From Graphiopsis chlorocephala (Eukaryota; Ascomycota; Dothideomycetes; Cladosporiales; Cladosporiaceae), in the NCBI GenBank assembly GCA_022828445.1, contig JAIZZJ010000004.1, forward strand, positions 1,550,001 to 1,614,000: a stretch of 64,000 bases of DNA, in the 5' to 3' direction. The translations under genes were made by a program, and so were the position numbers. How positions within the stretch are numbered: the stretch's first letter is position 1; each line of letters begins with the position of its first letter. Below the pieces are notes generated by a model. It was not told the DNA's origin and did no database searches. It saw only the letters and a list, made by a program, of their open reading frames with translations. Positions 50,830 to 62,173 of this stretch are shown here, piece by piece.

Positions 50830-51803
50830 CTACAACAATATGCAGCCCTTGCCCTTCTCTGCAATGATGAGTCAGTAGATATTCACATATATGAATGAGG
50901 TTTGAATGCTACATACTCTTGGGCTTCTTGGTCTGAGGAGGCTCGAGTGCTGCAACAATGGCCTAGCGAGATGTCAGTATACAGCGAGATACAGATAGAA
51001 TTCACAAAAAGGCATACTTCATCAAACACATCCTTCAGCTTGAACTGCGTAAGAGCAGAGCACTCCACGTACTTGACAGCGCCAAGGTCCTTGGCCATAC
51101 GCTCGCCATCTTCTTTCCGCACAGGCTGCATCTTCTGCTTGCTAAGCTTCTCGCGCACCTGCGGGTCGTCGCGCAAATCTGTCTGAGTGCCAACAATGAG
51201 GCACGGCACGCCGGGGCAGTGGTGGTGGACCTCAGGGAACCACTTTTCTCGCACGTTCTCGAAACTGGCTGGTGAGGTGACGGAGAAGCAGACGAGGAAG
51301 ACGTCGGTCTGGGGGTATGAAAGAGGACGCAGACGGTCGTAGTCTTCTTGTCCAGCAGTATCGAACAGGCCGAGTGTGTATGGCTCGTCACCAATCCTGT
51401 GGCGAGATGTGAGTGAAGTGTTCAGTCAGCAAAGAAATGGAAACACATACATTACCGTCACGGCATAGTTGTCGAAAACTGTCGGTACATATTCCGAAGG
51501 GAACTTGTTGGTGGTATAGCTGATGAGGAGACACGTCTTTCCGACGGCACCGTCACCCACAACAACACATCTGCAAGAAGAATACGTTAGCCAGCATTCA
51601 TGTATCTGTCTCAACTCTCATATCCATCTTGAATCATCCATCCTGCCTCCCAGTCGCTGCATACATTGGGCGCATATGACCCTGTGTTCCCCACCTCTTA
51701 CTTGAAACACAGCACCCTCGCGCAAGTCCAACCGTGTCCCACCACCCCCATCTCACGAGAAGGAAAGTTCATCTCGTACGTACTTGATCGTAGCAACCAC
51801 CAT
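50830..51803 (-). CDS. cdc42: Cdc42 Rho-type GTPase, 197 aa, five exons
   Basis: Master regulator of cell polarity; cycles between GDP and GTP at the plasma membrane and signals to PAK kinases, formins and the exocyst. Exons 51803-51784, 51570-51451, 51396-51018, 50962-50917 and 50858-50830 total 594 bases in frame; the introns are 213, 54, 55 and 58 bases. Signature segments: MVVATIKCVVVGDGAVGKT (P-loop), YVPTVFDNYAVTV (switch I, effector Thr), LFDTAGQEDYDRLRPLSYPQ (switch II), the TQTDLRDD (base-recognition) motif, ECSALTQ and a polybasic tail KKPKKKGKG before the CAAX box CILL, indicating geranylgeranylation. KFPSEYVPTV and FSVTSPASFENVREKWFPEV separate Cdc42 from Rac. The 3' exons are small, so a frame-only reading would miss them. 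Confidence 0.96.
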
Positions 51804-53628
51804 TTTGACAAAGCAATGGGTCTCAAGTTGAACCGGTTCTCAAATAAAATCCTCTGATGACAATTCCAATCTGCGCCTCAGCTCTTATCTTCGCAGGCTC
51901 CTGTCGCAAGCAATCGTCTCGTAGCACAAGGGTATGGCGAGTCGCAAGAACAGTATCTGTTCCACTAGGTCGCGTAGTTTCGGGCTTTGCTTGTGATCGT
52001 CGGGTGTCGAGGTGTTTCTCGTTCTCGGCTCCTGATAACGCTTGCGCTCCGAGGTCTGATTCCAAAAGGCAGGGTCCTGCAGCTCGCCAAAGACTCTGAG
52101 ATTGCCGAGTCGTAGTGTGTATCGGGGAGAGGCTCTAGCAGTCGGGCAGCAAGCAAGCGGCAGCAGTGGTAGTGGTGGTTGCAAGTCCTCTCGAATCCTG
52201 AGCCAAGCAACGACGTTGGGAGTCGTCCGTCGGGGGCGGAGTGGGCTATCCACGTGCGCTCGCGGAGCGGCAAGCCAGAGGCGCGGGGCGGTGTGTGGTG
52301 GCGGTGATGATGAGTGGACGGGGCGTGTGCAAAACAACAAAGCAAATGACAGTGTGGGTAGGTGATTGAGCAGCAGCAGCAGCGCACAGAGAGTAGTAGT
52401 GAGGTACAGTACAGTACAGTACAGTTACTCGGCCCTTGCCCTTTCCTGTAACCTGTCGACCTAAGCTAGAGAGGAAACACACATGCAGCCAGCCCTTCTT
52501 TCCACAGCGCAGGCCCTCCTCAGGCCTCGCTCTCTCTCCTCACAGCGCGGCCGGGCATTCCCGCTTTCTACGGCTCGCCCTTTCCGCGCGCAGAAAAGGT
52601 GGAGAGATTGGGGGCCTAGACCAAAGGACCAAAGGGACTTGGTAGCACGCGATGTGTGCGAACCTGGCAGCCAGCGAGAAAAAGCGATAGATTTGCATAG
52701 CTTCTTTCGCAATTCCGGTTAGAATAGAGTGCTGGTGCGACGCGCCTGAGTTTCGAGTGTAATAACATCCACGCGGAAAACCCGTTTTGTGCCGCTCTCA
52801 CGTGCGACGGAAGGCCGCAGATATCACGCGCGAGAAATACAGGGGGAGATGGTGTACGAATGCTACATATACATGTGAATTCGGCTGTGTGGTACAATGC
52901 AGTATTGTTTACTGGGAACGTCTGTGTAGCTCGAGCGAAGGTTCTGGTTCTCTGCTCGTGAGTTTGCGCACATCGCCTCTGCTTTGGGTGCTTGTGCCAT
53001 GTAAGTTGAGAAGCATCAAGATATATCAGTAGATCACACAGCTATCACGCAAGAAGCCACACTACAAACCGCGCCGTTGGAGGTTGAACGGTAATGATGA
53101 CCTGTGACATGGAAAGTCAGGCAGAGTGACACCCACCAATAACCCGATCGAATACATCCTAAACACACGCATTTTTCATTCGAACACTTCATTTATCAGG
53201 TCGGGTATATATATCATCAGGTGTCGTAGGTCTAATAAGGAACGCAACAGCAGAAAAGCAAAAACAAGCAATGGCAAAAAAAGTAATTTCCAAAGCCGCA
53301 ATCCAATGCCCAACATCAATAAGTCGCCCAAAAAAATGCACTCGAGTGCTTCCTTTACACTCTTGCGTATGTATCGCTCGCAAAACGCCCCAAAAATAAT
53401 TGGGTGCCGCATGTCCAACAATCAGCGGCGGCGGCGGCTGGCAGCCAGCCCCAAGTATGCAGCAAGCAAAGCAAGTAAGCAAAAGCAAACAATTTTCTTC
53501 CCAGGTTGTTTCGTCGTGTAAATCGTGTGTGTTTTCATCCAAGCTCTTCTTCCCTTGCCTTTCAGACCTGAGTGAGGCGTGTCTGTTGGGCGGTGGCTTG
53601 TTGTCATATCTATCAATCAATCATTCGA
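51804..53628. other. cdc42 upstream region and spacer to the siderophore transporter
   Basis: Upstream of cdc42 the DNA is GC-rich and pyrimidine-rich in patches. A (TACAG)n tract is at 52405-52425 (listed separately). From about 53.1 to 53.6 kb it is AT-richer and probably the transporter 3' UTR. Reading frames of 60-150 codons in this stretch show no domain. Confidence 0.45.
52405..52425. repeat. (TACAG)n pentanucleotide repeat upstream of cdc42
   Basis: Four perfect units of TACAG plus a partial one, about 600 bases upstream of the cdc42 ATG. A similar but shorter tract lies upstream of the Sec7 gene at 61467-61482. Confidence 0.8.
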
Positions 53629-55680
53629 TCACAGAAGCTTCGCACTGCTACTGCTGCGTCTCCTCGACTGTCCTCTCCTGCTGCGTGCGCGCTGCAGCAT
53701 TGGCTCTTCTTCGCCGTCTATTGACGTTCGGAAGGGGTGTTCGTGCTCCTCGAAATATGCGCTGCTCTGGCGTCTGACCACCGGCTCAGGGACGGCGGCT
53801 CCGATGACGACGCCCTTGATTTGCTGGTCCATCTCGTCGAGCTTGTAGTTCTCCATTGCGAAGCTGAGGAGAATCACCGGCACTGCAACGCAGGCAGCGA
53901 CCATCAGGATCTTGGTCATGGTCTCTTGGTACGCCCGGTTGATAGCCTCGCGTGTGGCGCTGCCCATCGGCCAGCCTGTCGACGCAAGACCGATGTTGGA
54001 GTAGATCTCAGCAGCTTGATCTCTGGTCTCTGGAGGGAGGTACAAAGCCAACTTCTTCGGCACGTTGGCTGTCCAAATCGCACCGGAAATGGCTGAACCG
54101 GCAGCGCCTCCGATCTCGAGGAAAGTGAGGAATATCGCTGTCGCGGCTGCCAACTCTTGGTGGTTGACGGATGCCTGCACGCCCACCTGGGCTGGACTAA
54201 CGAGCATGCCTCCGCCAATACCGACCATTGCTGTTGTTGCGACCAGTGTCACAGTCGATGCGCCTTCGACACGATACATGATCGTAGAAACGAGACCGAG
54301 GAAGTATATGCAAGCGCCTAGGGTGACAAAGAACTTGTAACGCGCCGTGTACTTGACCACGAGGGCGGTGCAGAAGCCGGTGATCGTCGCTGCGAAAGTC
54401 CACATCTGCACGATGCGGCCCGCATCGGTGACAGACTTGCCCTGGACAACGAGCAGATATGACTGGTAATAGGGATATATCGAGAGGTAGTAAGCCACTG
54501 CGATTGATTAGCTGACAGATCAAGAAGACAGAGACGAAGACGACTTACTGAAGTAGAAGAAAGAGATGCCAACGCCAGCCAGCACAGTCCTATTCCTGAA
54601 CAAGCTGAACGGGAAGAAAGCCCTCGGAGCCAACTTCTTACTCTTCTCCCAGAAGGGGAACACCGCCAGACACGCGGCGCCGATCAAGAACATAGCCAAC
54701 AAGCTCGGGTCATCCCAGCCATTCTTCGCCGCCAACGTAAGAGGAATCAGCAACAACGAGAAAGCCGCGCATAGCAAGAGCAGTCCAAAGATGTCGAGCT
54801 CGAACCAAAGATGCTTTGCAGTCTGCCAGTACGTCAAGCCACGGAAAGGCGGAGGCGGCAGGAGGCCACGCTTCGCAGCCTTTTGCTGGTTGGTGTACAG
54901 CGAAAGAGCAAGCGGCAGGTACGCAATCGGCAGCACGATAGCCCAGATACCATACCCCCACCTCCAGCTCAGTGAGTGCAGCAGCTTATCCGCCAAAGGC
55001 GAGCCGAGCCAGACGTTGACCAGGAATGGTAACTGGGGCAGGGTCGAGCATAATGCACGATTAGCCAGGTCGCTGGTATCAGCGATGAAGATCTGGATCA
55101 GAATCTGCAGGCCTGTGCTGCCGGCGGAGTAGAAGACCTGCGCGGCGGCATATGTCTTGACGTTGTCCGACGCTGCTTGCTGCACGTAACCGAGCGAGTA
55201 GATGAAGACCGACAGCGTGAAGGCTTCGAAGCGGCCGAAGACGTCGGCGATCTTCGACATGGGCGGCTTGACGACGGACAGGACGATGTTCTGGATGACC
55301 AGGACGGTCGCCACGAGCGAATGTGCTTTGAAAGCACTCGTTGCGTAAATCGTCAAGTTTATTGTTGTCTGGTTCTCGAGCGATGTGGCGTAGGCCAGGA
55401 GGCAAATGCCGAAATATGCAGCGAAGAGACCCCAGCGCGACCAGGTCGAAGCGATGGCCTCAAGTCGCTTGACTCCAGCCTGAGCAGAGTATTCACTTGC
55501 GGCATCGTCGTCGGCGTCATCGTCGTCGTTTGTTCTGCTGCTGCTGGCAACGACGCCGTTTGAGCTCATGACTGTGAGTTTCTCGGTGGGGACGCCACTC
55601 GGGCGCCGGGCGCGCGAGGCAGAGAGGGAGTTCTCCAGGTCTGGCGAGACATTGTCATCAGCAATAGTCCCGTAGCTCAT
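53629..55680 (-). CDS. Siderophore-iron transporter of the MFS (SIT/MirB-like), 666 aa
   Basis: Takes up ferric siderophores across the plasma membrane with protons, for iron acquisition. Exons 55680-54549 and 54497-53629, with a 51-base GT-AG intron joining FFYF to MAYYLSIYPYYQ. The start MSYGTIADDN (55680) is the first true ATG. The N-terminal 80 residues are polar with an acidic run (DDDDADDDAASEYS). Membrane helices then begin at WGLFAAYFGICLLAYATSLE, with family features YATSAFKAHSL, PPMSKIADVFGRFEAFTLS, GYVQQAASDNVKTYAAAQVFYS and GLQILIQIFIADTSDL, as in SIT transporters. The second half has YLLVVQGKSVTDAGRI and the C-terminal tail is Arg/Ser-rich. The length and split fit the 14-helix SIT group. 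A GATA-type iron-regulator site lies about 113 bases upstream (55793-55801). Confidence 0.92.
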
Positions 55681-56831
55681 GGCCACGAGGGATGCTGCAG
55701 CATCGGAGGAGGGCGAATAGTAGAAATGATAACAGAGCGAGGGATATCCGCGCCTGGGAGTGAAGGGTGCGAAGCGGCGGTGGAGATTCTTGATCAGATA
55801 AGGATATCAGATCAAGATCGGAGGGCGGGCAGGCAGGCTGGCTGGAGGTTTAAGAAAGAAGGGCAAGGGAAAGCGGGGCGCAACTAACGGCTTGCTGGAG
55901 GGATGATGGGAGAGGGATGGGCGGCCGACGATGAACTAACCTAGCAATTCCACCGATTCCCGGCGTGAAGAGGACCCGCTCTCTGCTGCTGCTGTGTTGG
56001 CAAGCGCTGTAGCCGGCCAGGGATGCTGCTCAGGAGAAGGTGACGGTGACTGTCTCGTACGCGCATGAGTATTATTGCTCCTGTTACTAGCAGCTGAAAG
56101 GCTGCCACCAGCGCTGCGAGTCGGCATCATCGAAGTCGTCGTACGCCCAATCAATCAACCTGGCGTGCGCGTGTGAAGCGGACGAGTCGAACGGCACACC
56201 ACACCACCCCCAAGCACAAGCACAAGCACGCTGCGCCCGATCTTGCGCCGGCCCGAGAGCGGAACGTGGGATCAGGGCGTGGGCCTCAGGTATCACCTAA
56301 ACGGTGGCTGTCAACGGCTTTGTGATGGCTCACGTGGGCGCAGTAGTGTGGTGGTAGTCGGTCAGAACGTATACTACTACGACATCACGCAGCGATCGCG
56401 CGTTGGGCTCGCACAAGAGTCACAAGCGACACGAATCAAGCGGCGCGCTTTGGAAATTGGGCAAATGCAAAGGGCAGCGGGAAGGATGCAAGATGGGCTT
56501 TTCGGGCGCACGAGGAGAGTTTAAGATTGTCGCCTATTGGCATATATGCAAATATCGCCGATTGGGATGCGATTGTCGCCTATTAGGCTGGGCTAAGGCA
56601 AAGGCGTGTCTCAGGGCTGAGTGTCAATATCACATGTATCTCGCTTGCCGCCGTACGCGGCTGTGGCCGATGCCGGTGCGGGCTGCTTGTGGGCGCGTAT
56701 GTACATGCTAAGGAACGGATTCCACGAAGACAGCCTTGTAGGCATTTAGAAGGTGCATGTGGATAGTGCTTCATTCATCTTTATACATCCTTTGAGTCGC
56801 ACCGTGGCGCTCTTCATCACTAATTCGGTTT
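55681..56831. other. Siderophore transporter promoter and Sec7 3' region
   Basis: Upstream of the transporter start this stretch holds an ATCAGATAA site and other GATA-like words (GATATCAGATCAAG). The distal part, 56.5-56.8 kb, is the 3' flank of the Sec7 gene. The small frames in it are not gene-like. Confidence 0.45.
55793..55801 (+). promoter_or_regulatory. Candidate SreA/Fep1-type GATA site (ATCAGATAA)
   Basis: Matches exactly the ATCWGATAA consensus reported for iron-responsive GATA repressors (Aspergillus SreA). Located about 113 bases upstream of the siderophore transporter ATG, where repression under iron sufficiency is expected. Assignment rests on consensus match and position only. 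Confidence 0.6.
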
Positions 56832-59800
56832 CTAGGCGATCTGTTCGCTCTGTTCCTGATCCGCAGCATTGCCGCTCCCTTGACCGTCCTGTCCAGGCGC
56901 CTCCCTCGAATCCGCACTTGGGAAAACAAAAGGAGGGGCGACAAATGTGCGCCTATGTTCCTTTGCGTCCTCATAATCGCTCTTCCCGTCATTTTCATCG
57001 ACCTTGCTTCCTCCCTCAATAGGGCTTTTAGGGACGTTTGCACTCGGCTTCGGGCCGATGACTGTAATCCGCTTCTCACTCCTCGGGTCCCAGCTCAAGT
57101 CGTAGGGATCAAAGCCGTCTGCGCTTTCGCCTTCGCCAATCTCCCTGTGGGCCTCTTTGCTAGTCTCTGAAGCATCGGCAAAGCTCTCTGTGCCACTGTA
57201 ATCATGGCTGGCAGTAGTTGAGCCCTCGCCGTCGTCCAAATCTTGCACGACAGGACTTCCCATTGCGACCATGGAAGGATTACCACCGTCTTCTTTGCCA
57301 GGCGAGTTGGGCTGTGAATGCTCCCGATGCCACTTCTCACGACGCAGACGCATGCGCTCTGTCGGCCAGTCGTTACCAAATTGAACGACGGAAGCTTGCT
57401 TTCCGTGCAAGATGAAGCGACCTTGGGCGCGCTCAAGACCAGGAGTAGCCTCTGAGTCTGCATTCTCGCCGTCGCCGTTAAAGCGCACAGTGCTTTCGCT
57501 CTCTTTGTTGCGGCGATGGCGCTGTGAAACGGAGCTGGCCTCGCGTAGTGTCTTCTGGAGGCTGCGTCGCTTGCCCTTGGCTGTCTTGCTGCTCTCGGGT
57601 GTTGCTGCCACGCCATCAAGATTCATCGTGCGCGTGATCCCAGAATCAGGGGTGCGGACCTCTTCCTGCGGTCGAGATGCGAGATCGTCGCGGCCAGCGC
57701 TTTGCATTGGGGTGATGATGCGAAGGCTCTCGGACCGGTTTGGCGAACTCAAGCGCTGAGGTTGACGACTGGAAGTCGAGGACGCCGACCAGCTCGGCTG
57801 TCTTTGCGCTGTGCCAGAAGTAGCACTGAGCATTGTGCTGGCAACAGAGCCGCGGTGCCTGTCCATCTGTTGTTGCTCGACGTTAAATTGTAAAGGCGGC
57901 AGGCGCCACCCGTCTCCAACTGGCGAGCCCGGACTGTCCACCGTACTACGGAAGACATCGTCTACGAAGGAATCCATAGATTCGGTTGTCGACGGTCTAG
58001 GGCGCATGCTGCTTGGTGACTTCTCGCTCCTCGTTTTCGAATCCGGGCTCTGTGGCTGGCTGCGAGGGCTGCGAGAGCCAACCTGAGAGCCGAACCTCTG
58101 AACCACCTTTTTCGCCGTATCCGGTGTCTCGGCCTGAGCATCGGATCTCTTGTCTGCGGCGTTCTGCGTCCCGCCAACCTCAACGCCATCTTGTTGGACG
58201 TCGAGAGCGAGTATGTCCCGGTGGCATCGCATCTTCCAGATGTCTCGTCGAACCCATGTCAGCATTGAATCTGTCTTTTCGGCAGCATAAACCAGTTCTT
58301 CCCGTGTCTTCGGCGGGATAGGCGCAAGGACGAGCAGATGGCGAGCATTCCGCAGAATATCGTCGTACTGCTTTTGCAGGGATCCAATGTCCTTATCGTA
58401 TTCCCCAATTTTTTGCATCATGATTTGACGTCTAGCGGCCATGACTTGGCGAGTGAGTCCAACATCGTAGCTTGGGCTCTTGCTGCGTTCCTCTGTCGCT
58501 GGTGGATGTGTGCTATGTGCGGATTCGGGCCGATGGTGTAGATGCGGGCGGTTGCACTCCTCGTGCCCTGAGATCATGCCTCGAATGCGTACTCCAGCAG
58601 CTCTGAACGCGGCAGCATAGTTGATCAAATTCAACCAATCGTTAAGTTCATTCTCGTTGTCTGCCAATAACACCTCCTCCTGCCCGCCAGGACGCACAAA
58701 TGTGAAGGCATTCTTATGCCTGTTGTACGTAGCGTCTATCAGCGCAACAGCATTATCGGTTTTGATAAGTGCGTCCGGTTTGAACTCATGAATAGGAGGC
58801 GAGAATATCACGGGCATTCGTGGAGCTCCCTGCCTTTGGTGTGACATGAACTGGTGTACCAGTCCCTTGGCCCATGAAGCATTCTTGAAGAGGTACAGTT
58901 GTGATCCGGTGAGAATTGCGCCCCATTCTTGCCAGGGCGAGCGCGCCTTTTTTTTCTTGGCCGCCTTCCGCCAGAGAGTTCCAACTTTTGTAACCTTTAG
59001 ATCAACGATGCCCTGCTGAGTCTCGACGGAATGAGGATTTGAATTGTTGACTTGGCCCTCATACGCCGCTGGCCGTGAGCGAGCGGAAATGATTTGCAGC
59101 GTTCCGGTATGTGTGAAAGCTCGTTGAAGGTATTGCATGTCGAGCGAGCCTTGACCACCAAGGTAATTGTACGGATCTTCCATCAGCATTATATCTTTGA
59201 TCGGAGGCCTTAGTAGATCCAGCTTTTGATCAATCAGTAGGTTGTATGGGTCGACGGGTCCGGAGACCTTTTTGCCAGAGTCGGTGATGGCACCCTTGAG
59301 CTTGCTCTTCTTCGACTTGAAAGGCAGAACTCTCTCGCCGTTAATGTCCACTTCCTCGTCGTAATGGACAAAGGGCGTGTAGCAGATATTGTCGTAAAAA
59401 CATCCAAGCACATCTTCACTGACATGCTGTCCTGAAGTGTTCTTGATGTAATCTTGCTTTTGCATCTTACGCTTGTTGTTGCGGTTGAAGGCGTCTGTGT
59501 GCAGCATCATAAGCGAGAACGCGATGATGTAAGCTTGGTCTGACGACATGAAGATACCAGGATTACACTCGTGGTATCTGTCGGCAAATGCCTGGATGAC
59601 CCGGTCGACTTGTTGTGTCTCCTTGGGAAGATCAGCTTCGAGCAGGAATTTGCGCAGGGACATGTCGATTGGTTCGCCAAAGAATGGAAAGCGACGTGTG
59701 TAGCTGCGTAACACTGCTTGTGCGAACGGATCCGACGACTTCGATAAAATTTCTGCGATCATGCTTCTGTTCACTGCGGCTTCTAACCGTTCCAAGTATT

Positions 59801-61259
59801 TCCCAGGAGTATCTCCTTCCTCGAGCTCAGGCACAACCAAGGCTTCTCTGCTCATAGCAAACGAATTGGACTTGCTCCTAGATGAGGGCGATCCGTTGCG
59901 CGGCGAAAGAGGCTCTGAACCATGCCGAAAGCGCGAAAGACCCAGGAACCCTCCAAAGCTCGGCCTCCCCGAGGTCGACGTTGAGGTTCTTCCGCTGCCT
60001 CCATTTTGAGACGTATCCATTGATCCACGGCCCCAAGAACTTGTCGTAGCAGCGCGATCTCTCAAGCCAAATCTCATCGGAGGCCTCAGTGGGGACGAGA
60101 AAGAAGAATCGCGAGACCTCTGGGTTTCTTCGCGGTCTAATTGTCCTGGCTCGGAGAATAGAAGAGAGTTTGCCGCCGATGTGTGTGGAGAGGAAAAGAG
60201 TTGGTTTTGGTGTGCTTGTCGCCTCGTCGGGCTCGTTTCTGTGTGTCGCCTGAGGCGTGCGGTCGGCGGTTCACTCTTGGAATCGATCGATTGCTGACTT
60301 CTGATCGATACGCCACTTGTCGAAGCGCGCGGTGTTGCCGGCCCGTCCGACAGGCGCGAGGGATCGGGTGAGGGTATCTTGACGGGCAAAGGGAATAGCG
60401 AGTTGCGGTTTTTGTTTCGTCGTGGCAGCTTAAAGAATGTTGTGTGCGTAGATACCGTGTGAGTTGTCGTAGTCGTGCTGCCATATATTTGGTGGTCGCC
60501 GGAACTGCCACGGCTACCGTCTGAGCGAGAAGATTCAGAGAAGCGAGGCGCAGGAAGCGCCAATTCGGTGTCTTGATCATGTCCGTACGCGGGAGGCGCA
60601 TCCTGACCTTTGTGCGCGTTCGCTGCAGAAAGCCGCTGCAAATCTTCCAAACCAGTGCTCCTGCCTTGTAGCTTGCGCCATCTTGATGTGGACTTCCTCT
60701 CTTTTCCTCTTGAATGATCCTCCGACAAGCGCGACATATCTGAGGCCTGACTTTTGGTCTTCTCCAGGGATTTCGCATACGGCACTCCTTGGGTTTGTGC
60801 AGCCGTGATCTGTTCATGGTCCAGTGTCGGGGCGGTCTTCACAATGGCAGGTGTGTTCACTGGTACAACCGTCAGCATTCCACCATGCACGCGGTCGCGC
60901 ATTTCACAAGCAATCTCACCTCTGCTCAACGCAGGCATTGGCGGTATTATCTCCTTAGCGGCGTCCTGTTTCGCACGAGCGGACAGGTGTGATTCGGAGT
61001 AGGTTCGGAACTTCAGCATTGAGAAACGCTTCGTTCTGGCATTCTCGGGTTGGACGGTAGGCGAGACCGGTCGGTCTGAGCGGTCCATTGCAGTCGAAGG
61101 TCGCGAGGTTGGCCTTGCGTACTCGCTGACCGGGCGAGGGGAGGTTGGCGGTGCAAGTGAGGTGGCATTGCTTCCGGGGCGGCTGTGGCCGGTGTCTCGC
61201 TCTGGAGAGCTGAGCGGATCAATCACGCTGCGGCGGTGGAGCAGAGGCATGGCCGGCAT
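56832..61259 (-). CDS. Sec7-PH Arf guanine-nucleotide exchange factor, 1475 aa
   Basis: Activates Arf-family GTPases in vesicle traffic. Residues 1-465 are disordered, Ser/Pro/Arg-rich. A Sec7 domain follows at about 470-660: VLRSYTRRFPFFGEPIDMSL, the catalytic glutamate (Glu finger) in LLEADLPKETQQVDRVIQAF, and YIIAFSLMMLHTDAFN. Residues about 660-750 continue with a loop region (VDPYNLLIDQKLDLLRP), and a PH domain fills about 750-900 (GTLWRKAAKKKKARSPWQEW, NELNDWLNLINYAAAFRAAG). The remaining 570 residues contain a coiled-coil stretch (MAARRQIMMQKIGEYDKDIG) and a polar low-complexity tail. Sec7 followed directly by PH resembles fungal Syt1-like ArfGEFs. Single exon with ATG at 61259. No interruption. 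Confidence 0.88.
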   Translation of the reverse strand: MPAMPLLHRRSVIDPLSSPERDTGHSRPGSNATSLAPPTSPRPVSEYARPTSRPSTAMDRSDRPVSPTVQPENARTKRFSMLKFRTYSESHLSARAKQDAAKEIIPPMPALSRGEIACEMRDRVHGGMLTVVPVNTPAIVKTAPTLDHEQITAAQTQGVPYAKSLEKTKSQASDMSRLSEDHSRGKERKSTSRWRKLQGRSTGLEDLQRLSAANAHKGQDAPPAYGHDQDTELALPAPRFSESSRSDGSRGSSGDHQIYGSTTTTTHTVSTHTTFFKLPRRNKNRNSLFPLPVKIPSPDPSRLSDGPATPRASTSGVSIRSQQSIDSKSEPPTARLRRHTETSPTRRQAHQNQLFSSPHTSAANSLLFSEPGQLDREETQRSRDSSFSSPLRPPMRFGLRDRAATTSSWGRGSMDTSQNGGSGRTSTSTSGRPSFGGFLGLSRFRHGSEPLSPRNGSPSSRSKSNSFAMSREALVVPELEEGDTPGKYLERLEAAVNRSMIAEILSKSSDPFAQAVLRSYTRRFPFFGEPIDMSLRKFLLEADLPKETQQVDRVIQAFADRYHECNPGIFMSSDQAYIIAFSLMMLHTDAFNRNNKRKMQKQDYIKNTSGQHVSEDVLGCFYDNICYTPFVHYDEEVDINGERVLPFKSKKSKLKGAITDSGKKVSGPVDPYNLLIDQKLDLLRPPIKDIMLMEDPYNYLGGQGSLDMQYLQRAFTHTGTLQIISARSRPAAYEGQVNNSNPHSVETQQGIVDLKVTKVGTLWRKAAKKKKARSPWQEWGAILTGSQLYLFKNASWAKGLVHQFMSHQRQGAPRMPVIFSPPIHEFKPDALIKTDNAVALIDATYNRHKNAFTFVRPGGQEEVLLADNENELNDWLNLINYAAAFRAAGVRIRGMISGHEECNRPHLHHRPESAHSTHPPATEERSKSPSYDVGLTRQVMAARRQIMMQKIGEYDKDIGSLQKQYDDILRNARHLLVLAPIPPKTREELVYAAEKTDSMLTWVRRDIWKMRCHRDILALDVQQDGVEVGGTQNAADKRSDAQAETPDTAKKVVQRFGSQVGSRSPRSQPQSPDSKTRSEKSPSSMRPRPSTTESMDSFVDDVFRSTVDSPGSPVGDGWRLPPLQFNVEQQQMDRHRGSVASTMLSATSGTAQRQPSWSASSTSSRQPQRLSSPNRSESLRIITPMQSAGRDDLASRPQEEVRTPDSGITRTMNLDGVAATPESSKTAKGKRRSLQKTLREASSVSQRHRRNKESESTVRFNGDGENADSEATPGLERAQGRFILHGKQASVVQFGNDWPTERMRLRREKWHREHSQPNSPGKEDGGNPSMVAMGSPVVQDLDDGEGSTTASHDYSGTESFADASETSKEAHREIGEGESADGFDPYDLSWDPRSEKRITVIGPKPSANVPKSPIEGGSKVDENDGKSDYEDAKEHRRTFVAPPFVFPSADSREAPGQDGQGSGNAADQEQSEQIA

Positions 61260-62173
61260 GCGCTACTACTGTGTCCGGGGGCGTGGGCATTTGGCGGTGC
61301 CAGGCCGGGGAGATTTAGAGGGCGTGGGAGGGTGCGGGAGACATTTGCGCGCAGCAGGGAAGGGCGGAGTGGAGTGGCAGCGGTATGGCTAGGCAATGGC
61401 GGCGGCGGCGAATTGTGAGACAGTGAGACAGCCTTAGACAGGAGGAGGAGAGGTCGTGGGAGAGTCTACAGTACAGTACAGTCCTGCTAAGACACGGGTC
61501 TGCGGAGAAGTCGGGCGTTAGGTGGGTGGTTTGATTGCACGCCGTTGTGGTCTGGCCTCGCACGTGTGCTTGGTCTTGTCGGGTGTGTTGCGCTAGCCCA
61601 CAGGGCTGAGAACTCACACACGACGAAGCTGCGACGCGCGGACGCCTGACGAGCTGAAGACTCGGGGCTAGCAGTAGGCTGGGGGGGCATGCAACCTCAC
61701 TTCCACGTGTTTGCTTGCCTGAATCGTCAGCCCGGTGGAGTGGCCTGCCAATGTCTGTTTGGTATAGGAAGGAGTGAACTGTCTCTATTATTTGCCGCCT
61801 CCAACCACATGCAGTACAAGCTCCACTTACGTCGCTCCTCCAGCCCTGTCAATCCCTTCGTGCCTGATCGTCTCTCTAGCTGAACTCTACCGCCGAAACC
61901 CTGCCGTCCCTGGCGACTCTTCAATCTAATTTAAAGCATTTCACGCCTCGTCTTCCCGTGACGTTAACAGACCCACATCCTCAAGCCAGGTAACGGACAC
62001 CTCAGACTTGTCTTCTAAACACAGCTACGTTATTCCAGGCCTATGGTCAGCTGACTCGTCCGCTGGAGGTGTGCGTGTGCGTGTGTTGGCAGTGTGCTTA
62101 CCTTTGCTGCTGTCTGACCAACATCACGGATTCGCTGCGCCTTGTGCACGAAAGCCATCGCATCTGTCAAGAA
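61260..62173. other. Sec7 gene promoter region
   Basis: Promoter and 5' UTR of the Sec7 gene. Holds a short (TACAG)n tract at 61467-61482. Open frames here are short and antisense to each other. Nothing else was recognised. Confidence 0.4.
61467..61482. repeat. (TACAG)n tract upstream of the Sec7 gene
   Basis: Three perfect TACAG units plus a partial one, about 207 bases upstream of the ATG at 61259. Same motif as the tract upstream of cdc42. Confidence 0.75.
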
